NCBI GenBank assembly: GCA_934047225.1
Contig: OW204000.1
Span: 17,254,001 to 17,318,000 of the forward strand
Direction: 5' to 3'
Length of the DNA: 64,000 bases
From: Ypsolopha sequella
Lineage: Eukaryota > Arthropoda > Insecta > Lepidoptera > Ypsolophidae
Of this stretch, positions 58,901-64,000 are shown in pieces. Every line of letters starts with the position of its first letter. Position 1 is the first letter of the stretch. The position numbers and the translations under genes are program-made. Below the pieces are notes generated by a model. It did not search any database. It was given only the letters and a program-made list of their open reading frames with translations, and was not told where the DNA came from.

Positions 58901-60815
58901 TCCATGCAGCTTCTACTGTGTCATCTAGTTTCCATACTGATGCTTTGTTGCCAAGCTTTAGGGGTGCTTTTGAACCAACCTAAAGTATTAGATACTTTTA
59001 TTAGTGATACAGTAAAGCCGATTCTGAAGACTTTAATTTTAGTTTAAGTGTTGTCAAAACTTACATTTTTCCAAAGTAATTTAGCTTCTGTCCCAAACAG
59101 TTCAAGGACTATTTTACAATGAAGAAATTTAGTTTGATAACATTAAAACTAAAATAAAGCCTTCAGAATTTGGTTTGATATTTTTGTTTCTGTTCTGTTT
59201 CTTAATATTATATTACACGAAAACAGTAGACAGGTAAGTATTTATTTAAATATTTAGTAAACAAAATTGTAATTGTAACTAGGTAGTATAACACAGTAAT
59301 GCGCAGTGTATTAGGTTATGTTGTACACAATCAAGCTGATTCTGAAGGCTTTTTAATTTTAGTTTTAGAGCTGACAAAACTTAAATTTTTTCAAAGTAAT
59401 TTAACTTCTGTTTTTAACATTTATGAACTATTTTGCAATGAAGAAAATTTAGTTTAGACCTAAGAATCAGCTTCGTTAGGGCACTAAGAGACCATGTGTC
59501 CAAGAGGTATATACAGGGTGTTAACATGTTCTCTGTGCAGGATACTGTACACGACATGTTCACACATGCAGATATTTTTTTTTACATTTCATAGTTCACA
59601 AATGTAAGTCATTTAAAATGTTTAGCTCAGACTTGCAAATTTTTACAAGCCTACTAAGTTTGTTCGAGCCATGCCCCAAGTGTGGTGTACGCACATACTA
59701 TTAGTACATCGAGATGCTCCATATATGAGGCACCTACAGGGGATGTGTTAAGATGAAATTGCGGAAGCTGGAAACTGGCGATAGTACACTTCCATACAGA
59801 CTTTATTCATAAAAAAAATGAGAGATCAATAAAAAGAATCTGTTAACTGTTGTTTTGCATTTTGGTCAGGTAGCTATGAAACTTTTCTATGGAACAGCTG
59901 ATTTTTTTTTGTGATTTAAGGTAGTAAAAGTTTTTTGCATGGACAAGTACTATCACCACTTTCTGGCTTCCGCAACTTCGTCTTGACACCCAGTACAGTA
60001 GGCTGATTTTGTTAGGTAACTAGGTAACAAATCAGCCAACTGACCTTGTACTTATGTTCCCTCAATCTCTTTATCTACGTCTTTTTAGGCACCATAAGCC
60101 TTGAGGCGATTTCGGCAAACTTATATATGCCTTATACCTATACTGTCTAAAAGTGCAGACAAATCAAATAGAAAAGTCAGGTCAAATGCATGGAATTATT
60201 GAGTGTTTTGGGGGGGCCATGGCCCCCGCCTGTATCCGCCAATGCTAAGCTATGGTAGCAAAAAAATATGAAACCCGTACATCTTAAAATATTCAAGCAG
60301 CTAATAATGAAAAAATATTAGAACTGTGACACATACCTCGAAGTTGGGTTTCTCCGCTACATAGACATTAGCATCTTTGGTCAGGTTTAGAAAACCATTC
60401 AACTTTAAAGCACTTGTTACATCTGATTCATCCTTCATTATAAGTTTACCGTTTGGCTTCAGCAGTTTGATGATTATTGCTAACAGACTGTCTGTATGCT
60501 TCACTGAGTGAGGAAGTAACCAATTTGATAATACTACATCGTATGATGAATGAGGTCTAGAGGCTAGAACAAAAAAAATATGAATCACAAAAAATTCCAA
60601 TCAGTTGTTGAGGTATTATTATAATTACAAAGATTCTATGGGTTTTATACAAGTTAATGAAGAAACTCACATTCGGTCAACATTTCAGAGTTTTCTAAGG
60701 CTATTGACCCATGACCGCAGGTGCCTTGGAGTTCTGACACAATTTTGCTTAATGTTTCTTGATCGCTTTTGTTCCAGATGACTAGGATGTTATCGCCGCT
60801 CTTCACTTTATCCAT
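52830..60815 (-). CDS. CIAPIN1: Anamorsin / CIAPIN1 (Dre2), cytosolic Fe-S cluster assembly factor, five exons
   Basis: Exons in transcript order are 60671-60815, 60337-60563, 58814-58979, 55374-55480 and 52830-52934 (minus strand). They total 750 bases, or 249 residues plus stop, and every junction has GT-AG ends and consistent phase. Residues 1-124 form the methyltransferase-like N-terminal domain ([40 protein letters not shown]). An acidic linker follows ([15 protein letters not shown]). The C-terminal CIAPIN1 domain holds C181-x8-C190-x2-C193-x-C195 and the twin C213-x2-C216-x7-C224-x2-C227, the cluster-binding motifs of the family. It ends [18 protein letters not shown]. In yeast and human the protein works with Tah18/NDOR1 to pass electrons to the cytosolic Fe-S assembly machinery and takes part in Mia40-linked oxidation. 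The size matches short insect orthologues rather than the human protein of about 312 residues. Confidence 0.97.
52960..53063 (+). repeat. Direct repeat flanking a MITE, left copy
   Basis: AAAAATAATATTTGATTAAT, GACCCGTATCCCCGAGGGGA and ATTCAAACATATTTTATTA occur in the same order at 53472-53579. Far too long for a normal target duplication. Confidence 0.8.
53072..53456. mobile_element. CTTTACATATGAAATTGCCG element, 385 bp
   Basis: CTTTACATATGAAATTGCCG and inverse CGGCAATTTCATATGTAAAG. It is flanked by 100-bp direct repeats (52960-53063 and 53472-53579). CIAPIN1 intron 4. Confidence 0.82.
53472..53579 (+). repeat. Direct repeat flanking a MITE, right copy
   Basis: Collinear with 52960-53063 at high identity, differing by a few substitutions and a short ATATT insertion before GTTATGACCCG. 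Confidence 0.8.
53621..53664 (+). repeat. GGGCCC hairpin module, second copy
   Basis: CAACTGATGCCGGGCCCAGT then GGGGCCCGAAATATAT, the inverse of 29131-29170. It lies in CIAPIN1 intron 4. Confidence 0.6.
53841..53999. mobile_element. 159-bp hairpin MITE with GGGCCCGTAGCATAG ends
   Basis: GGGCCCGTAGCATAGTGATC at the left and GCTACGGGCCC at the right, with CGCGCGA on both arms and GTGCGAGGA against TCCTTGCGC further in. No coding content. In CIAPIN1 intron 4. Confidence 0.82.
54224..54485. mobile_element. Diverged member of the TACAAGG palindromic family
   Basis: GCAAGGTGACATTTTATCAA at the left and a degraded inverse at the right, with GAATTCATACTGGAGTCTTG paired to its inverse. The centre differs from the 266-bp copies. 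It lies in CIAPIN1 intron 4. Confidence 0.7.
54647..54974 (-). mobile_element. tRNA-derived SINE, 328 bp, with 9-bp target duplication
   Basis: The minus-strand head reads GCGGTAGCTCAGGGGTAGAA (box A) and GGTTCGATGCC (box B) with a CTC triplet at the anticodon position, so a tRNA-Glu-like origin is possible. The 3' part ends in CATGTCGTGACG. CTTCCTATA flanks it at 54638-54646 and 54975-54983. It is not a tRNA gene: the stems are degraded and a long unrelated body follows. In CIAPIN1 intron 4. Confidence 0.85.
55374..55480 (-). CDS. CIAPIN1: CIAPIN1 exon 4 (first Fe-S motif)
   Basis: The acceptor ATTTCCAG lies before 55480 and the donor GTAAGT begins at 55373. It encodes [20 protein letters not shown], holding the CX8CX2CXC cluster motif, then SSCGS, which carries the first cysteine of the twin motif. 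It ends in phase 0. Confidence 0.96.
55535..55765. repeat. CR1-like LINE 3' fragment in CIAPIN1 intron 3
   Basis: ACTAGCTTTTGCCCGCGGCT at the left and GGGATAAAAAGTAGCCGATG at the right, with a CCCATC short tandem inside. Similar wording to the 26.5-kb repeat. Confidence 0.55.
55769..56022. mobile_element. Palindromic MITE (about 250 bp) between LINE tail and mariner
   Basis: ATGAAAAAGAAAAATGTTGC and inverse, with TTGTCTTAGAGTTGAT and TTTTGGTTTGGCCATGAACG also paired. The arms are about 90 bp. Confidence 0.75.
56134..57150 (+). mobile_element. Mariner-family transposon, 3' truncated
   Basis: The left end CGAGGGTGAATCCAAAAG follows a TA dinucleotide at 56132-56133. The transposase frame is at 56313-57125. 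No matching inverted right end is found downstream of the reading frame, and sequence resembling another repeat begins near 57275. The element sits in intron 3 of CIAPIN1, in the opposite orientation. Confidence 0.9.
56313..57125 (+). pseudogene. Mariner transposase, truncated at 270 residues
   Basis: An N-terminal HTH ([20 protein letters not shown] and [14 protein letters not shown]), a second HTH region, then the catalytic domain are visible. WVPRLL lies at 119-124. MDESWVHHH gives Asp158 and FHQDNARVH gives Asp252, the first two catalytic aspartates. Family members are about 345 residues, and the third aspartate, about 34 residues after the second in YSPDLAP, is missing because a stop follows HNFA. 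The frame is otherwise undamaged, so the loss is a terminal or internal deletion rather than slow decay. The product cannot be a full catalytic enzyme. Confidence 0.95.
57275..57610. repeat. hAT-related remnant
   Basis: ATATTTAAATGAAACTACAT then ATCATACTGAACCACTTTTCC, and GAGTTGTTCAGTATGATCAT further on, match blocks inside the 16.8-kb hAT element (about 17110-17175 and 17296-17340). No ends seen. Confidence 0.5.
58559..58694. mobile_element. Core-conserved hairpin, locus 4
   Basis: The core GCAAAAGAGACAGCATGTTA then TGCGGGTGTCGTAGCAC is close to loci 2 and 3. The arm ends are GGGTAACTCGGTGG and inverse, unlike theirs. It lies in CIAPIN1 intron 3. Confidence 0.72.
58814..58979 (-). CDS. CIAPIN1: CIAPIN1 exon 3 (acidic linker)
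   Basis: The acceptor ends in TTTAG before 58979 and the donor GTGAGC begins at 58813. It encodes [18 protein letters not shown], an acidic stretch, and [20 protein letters not shown]. The [11 protein letters not shown] block closely matches the linker of animal anamorsins. It ends one base into a codon. Confidence 0.96.
59017..59172. mobile_element. GCTGATTCTGAAGGC MITE, copy 2
   Basis: GCCGATTCTGAAGACTTTAA and the inverse AAAGCCTTCAGAATT. CCAAAGTAATTTAGCTTCTG is shared with copy 3. CIAPIN1 intron 2. Confidence 0.7.
59334..59472. mobile_element. GCTGATTCTGAAGGC MITE, copy 3
   Basis: AGCTGATTCTGAAGGCTTTT and inverse TAAGAATCAGCTT. It lies 162 bp from copy 2 in the same orientation. Confidence 0.7.
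59741..59991. mobile_element. GGATGTTAAGATG-family MITE, copy in CIAPIN1 intron 2
   Basis: TGTTAAGATGAAATTGCGGA at the left and TCCGCAACTTCGTCTTGACA at the right. The interior includes TTCTATGGAACAGCTGATTT, as in the 34.3-kb copy. Confidence 0.8.
60337..60563 (-). CDS. CIAPIN1: CIAPIN1 exon 2
   Basis: The acceptor TTTTTTTTGTTCTAG lies just before 60563 and the donor GTATGT begins at 60336. It encodes [19 protein letters not shown] through [10 protein letters not shown] (residues about 49-124), the second half of the methyltransferase-like domain. It ends in phase 0. Confidence 0.96.
60671..60815 (-). CDS. CIAPIN1: CIAPIN1 exon 1
   Basis: Begins at ATG (60815-60813) in the context GCAAAATGG and encodes [16 protein letters not shown] through SEMLTE (48 residues plus one base). 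The donor is GTGAGT at 60670. This is the start of the SAM-methyltransferase-like domain. The 5' UTR lies just above 60815. The intron that follows is only 107 bp. Confidence 0.95.
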
Positions 60816-60840
60816 TTTGCGAAAATACCTGGTTTTTCCA

Positions 60841-61135
60841 ACACAGCCGATATAAATAAAATTCGAAAACGAAATGAGAATAAAATAGCCTTGCGCCTTA
60901 CTTGAAAATTAGGCTCTCTACATAACGTGTGTTCCGAAATAATTGCAACTACAAGAAATTTATCATTACAAGAAGATAGCATGTATAATTTTAAGATAGT
61001 ATGAACAAGATAGAATGACTGAAAATAAGTACAGTTCTATGTTTCGGAACGTATACTAAGGAAAACGATGGAACACAAAACCTCCACATGTAATGACAGT
61101 TTATCGCGTTCCGATTTGTTTGGATTATTCAAGTA
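60841..61135. other. Region upstream of CIAPIN1
   Basis: CIAPIN1 5' leader and likely promoter on the minus strand. No TATA box at a convincing distance and no CpG-rich block. Confidence 0.4.
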
Positions 61136-61503
61136 CAGTAGAGATCACGTTAACCTTTACACATTGGACTTTGTACCTATCTTATATACAAGGTGACTTT
61201 TTGATCATCGTCCAAATTCATACTGGTGGCTTGGTAAGTGATCAGTATCATGGATCAATAACAATTTTGGTGAAATTCGTAAAATGAAATTTCGACTCCC
61301 CATAGTGATTCACTCGGAACTGCAAGTGAATTTCTATGGGAAGCCGAAATTTCATTTTAGGAATTTCTCAAAAATTCTTATTGATCCAAGATACTGATCA
61401 CTTATCAAGCCTCCAGTATGAATTTGGACGATGATCAAAAAGTCACCTTGTATACTTCACTATAGAGCCTTATTTAGTATTACAAGTTTGCTCCGAACTG
61501 TGA
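61136..61503. mobile_element. Old degenerate copy of the 111-bp MITE, interrupted by a 266-bp MITE
   Basis: In inverse orientation, ATTGGACTTTGTACCTATCT matches the family core exactly. The match breaks at 61187, where a TACAAGG element begins, and resumes at 61453 (CTTCACTATAGAGCC then TTACAAG against CTTCTCTGTAGGGGC then CTGCAAG). The old copy is therefore the target site. Confidence 0.7.
61187..61452. mobile_element. 266-bp palindromic MITE (TACAAGGTGAC ends), inserted in the 111-bp MITE
   Basis: The ends are TACAAGGTGACTTTTTGATC and its inverse, and the arms pair over most of the length (CATCGTCCAAATTCATACTG on both sides). TA duplicates at the insertion point. Confidence 0.9.
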
Positions 61504-62249
61504 ACTAGTGATTTATCTCTTACAACCCTATATCTCGGCAACCACTTGACCGATTTGTCTCATGTTAAAACAAAAAAAAAAAGTACTTAAGCGCAGTTTT
61601 TATGTTGTCGCTAAATGGATACTATTTTTGTTCTTTTAACATTTTCGTCACATGGATTTTTCGAACGAACCCCCCCCCACCCTTTTAAGACACAAGATTT
61701 TTATCGAATTTACGCCAAAATAACAAACATTTTTGTGTGTCTGTTTGCACACGATTCACGTTATAAATAAAAAGCAGCAGGTTGTGTCAACCGTATTTTA
61801 TTTAAGCGAATACTTCTTGTCATTTGGTACCTTTGGCCATCATGTTCGGCTTTGGGAAAGCATTGTTGTTTTCTTAATATTTACCATTTTGGACCAGTTA
61901 CTTAAGCAAAAAGCTTATTTCCTTCTAGGTCCATTGCACCACATACGATGCGACACACTTTTTATTTGACTATTAAAGATCTTGCTTGCTTGAAACAATA
62001 TATTATTTTAAATGTACTATTTTTAGTAATAACTATTCGACACTGCATTTCATTAGATGTCAATCACAGAGAAAAGCATAAAGAATTATGTTAACTTCCT
62101 GATAGCGGCACGCGCATTAAGCACAGAGTCATCCAATTTTTTTTTATTATGGCGACCAAATAAACATTAATTAGTCATGAAACGTACTTATCTGTAATAA
62201 AAAAATAATTAATGTAGTAACTGGGACGAAAAGGAAAAAGTAAGTATTA

Positions 62250-62330
62250 TATTTATAATCCACCTAATAAAATATGTTTGAGTTTAGTACATGGTCTAAC
62301 GAGGAAAACAGTGTATATGCTAAAATACCG
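62250..62330. repeat. Fragment of the TTAA-bounded element family
   Basis: CACCTAATAAAATATGTTTG, followed by ACATGGT and AACGAGGA, matches the middle of copies at 27.8 and 22.6 kb. The ends are not recognised. Confidence 0.55.
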
Positions 62331-62918
62331 TTCTTTTTACTGGTCAAGTAACATCGATCGTGTTAAGCACTGCTTAAAAGCTAAGCAACTAAATCGCTTA
62401 CTCAAAAAGCCTAACATTGATAGAAAGAAAAAAAAAATACCTACCGTTTTTTTTGTTTATAATATTAAATCCTGTATTTTTTTTAAAAGTGCAACTTTAT
62501 TGCAACAAGTTTGTTTGGGACATTTCTGGCAATTTATAAGATGGTTTCAATAAAAAATACCACATCTTGAAACGTGGCCGGAATCAGAAGATATGTCCCA
62601 TGATGTGCTTGTCCCCACACGAAAAAAATGGTTTTTATTAAACGTTATAAAAAAAATTCAATTAACATTTTTGAGAGGCAGACATTAACTGCACTAGATG
62701 GCATTATCAAAATTATTTAATAATTTTTTTTACTTTTGTCAATCCCTAAGTCCAAACCTCTCCATACACTCGCGCCACTTTGCGGCTCGGCTCATTCTGA
62801 TTTACCTGCGAACACCACAATCTGAATTTATTCAAATCGGAACGTAACTAGCTACTCGCGTTATTTGTTGATTGATTTGGTTATACTATTCGGTCTATAT
62901 TTTTGGAATTTTTAAACT

Positions 62919-63002
62919 ATGATTGCAGAAAGCTTTTTAGCAGGATTCTGGGCTTCAATAGGAAGTACTTTAGGCAAGTTATCAGGAACACCTTCAGTTG
63001 TG
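62919..63002 (+). CDS. First coding exon of a small membrane protein, possibly TMEM42-like (partial)
   Basis: ATG at 62919 opens 28 codons reading MIAESFLAGFWASIG then STLGKLSGTPSVV. A strong donor GTAAGT starts at 63003. The short hydrophobic AGFWASIGSTLGKL segment resembles the start of TMEM42-family four-helix membrane proteins (AGAFGALAAASAKL in human). No second exon was found before the window ends. About 100-150 bp upstream is a modestly GC-richer stretch (CGCGCCACTTTGCGGCTCGG) that could be promoter. The family assignment rests on a short match and is tentative. Confidence 0.5.
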
Positions 63003-63196
63003 GTAAGTAAATCGGTGCCATTTTATGATTGTAACAACAAGTTAATCAATTTAAAACCCTATTCCAAAGGGAAAAGATTTATTTGTTTTTGCTGACTAAA
63101 ATATACTTGTATTTTGGTTTTAATTTTCCCACCTAGTGGGAAGGCAAAGGGAACTTAGCCTATACAGCCTAATCTGAGTATTTTTAATTGTATGTA

Positions 63197-63307
63197 CAGT
63201 GGAGACCACATCAAGCTATACACTTGCAGTACGACATTAGCCCCTACAGAGAAGAATATAAGATAGGTACAAAGTCCAATGTGTCTTACTTGATGCGGTC
63301 TCCACTG
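63197..63307. mobile_element. 111-bp MITE, copy 3
   Basis: CAGTGGAGACCACATCAAGC to its inverse, with TA on both sides. It lies in the first intron of the TMEM42-like gene. Confidence 0.88.
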
Positions 63308-64000
63308 TACATACTGTTTGTATAGGGTCACTTTATATTACTCAATATTTCTTAGGTACCTACTTAGTCTCAATATTTGAGTATCATCTGAAGGGTCTGT
63401 ATCTGTCCCAAGAAGCTTCTAACCGTGTCCTGTCTAAGTCGCTGTCCTGACAGTTCACCATAGGGATAAGAAAAAAAAACCGGCCATGCGCGTGTCTGGC
63501 CACACCTCAGACCAATAAACCAATAGACAAAATCTAATTAAGCGGAAACCTAGGATGGTAAAGCAATGCTACTTTCACATATACAACTCTCCGTAAGAAA
63601 AAACAAGATGGCAGTATTTTTATCGGTACGTCGATTTCAAGCCGGCTACAGCCCTATCTTTCAAACGCTTGCAACTAGGCATGTACCGGACTACCGGTTT
63701 ACAGACTTTATCGATATCGATTTGGATAAAAAAAAGCCTTAATAATACTTGTTGTACAGTTAGAGAACTAGATTATCATAGTATTTTGTGCAACTGTAAC
63801 ATAATTTAAGTCATTGGGACACGAATGCTTGTTAACGAAACGAACTAAGTGAGTTTCATAATAGTTTTGCACAAGTGTCGAAATGTCTATTTATGTTCAG
63901 TTGGACACAATACTTAATCTACGAGCATCAAAAATATCAAAAAAATAATATTTAATCATATTTTCAACTAACAATTTCACGAAAAATGAGAAGAACACTC
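63308..64000. other. Probable first intron of the TMEM42-like gene, nothing recognised
   Basis: No second exon with an in-phase acceptor was recognised before the window end. AACCGGCCATGCGCGTGTCT near 63480 resembles repeat sequence, but no partner exists in the window. Confidence 0.35.

Noticed and set aside
60301..60600. 99-codon minus-strand frame
   Set aside because: Only 60337-60563 is exon (CIAPIN1 exon 2). Both ends of the frame run into introns with clear GT-AG borders.

Overview
This is AT-rich nuclear DNA from an animal with short exons, long introns and dense interspersed repeats. The organism is most likely a moth or butterfly. The evidence is the repeat set, with RTE-type LINE tails, tRNA-headed SINEs and the TTCCGTACC / CGAGCCCGACTCGCACTTGG repeat that is very common in lepidopteran genomes, together with insect-like gene structures. 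No bacterial-style operon, CRISPR array, rRNA gene or intact tRNA gene was seen.

Three host genes can be supported. (1) An ataxin-1 homologue (AXH domain) on the + strand: a proline-rich exon at 44579-45234 joins in phase 0 to a last exon at 46792-47130, giving 328 residues. It has a complete AXH domain and a C-terminal RKRRWSAP motif like the one human ATXN1 uses to bind 14-3-3 and U2AF65. Its 5' UTR exon may be the CpG-rich block at 4.7-5.34 kb, which would make the first intron about 39 kb. (2) CIAPIN1 (anamorsin/Dre2), the cytosolic Fe-S cluster assembly factor, on the - strand: five exons between 60815 and 52830 give 249 residues with both cysteine motifs. (3) The first coding exon of a small membrane protein, perhaps TMEM42-like, at 62919-63002 on the + strand; the rest is probably beyond the window.

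Most of the other sequence is transposable elements, many nested. 0-10 kb: hAT-like ends, snap-back MITEs and LINE tails. 10.26-13.48 kb: a 3.2-kb DNA transposon with about 287-bp inverted ends and a broken transposase-like gene, itself hit by a hAT MITE and containing an RTE fragment. 16.6-17.9 kb: a TTAA-bounded element split by an 885-bp hAT element with a perfect 8-bp target duplication. 18-44 kb: more LINE tails, three further TTAA-element copies, and inverted-repeat MITEs. 45-47 kb: a tRNA-like palindrome and a 729-bp terminal-inverted-repeat element inside the ataxin-1 intron. 50-60 kb: hairpin elements, a SINE with a 9-bp target duplication, a truncated mariner and other repeats, mostly in CIAPIN1 introns.

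The most unusual structure is a group of four hairpins (15.86, 50.77, 51.10 and 58.56 kb). All share a core around CAAAAGAGAYRGCAT. Three also share a longer GC-rich core, while their self-complementary arms differ between loci and show one covarying base pair.
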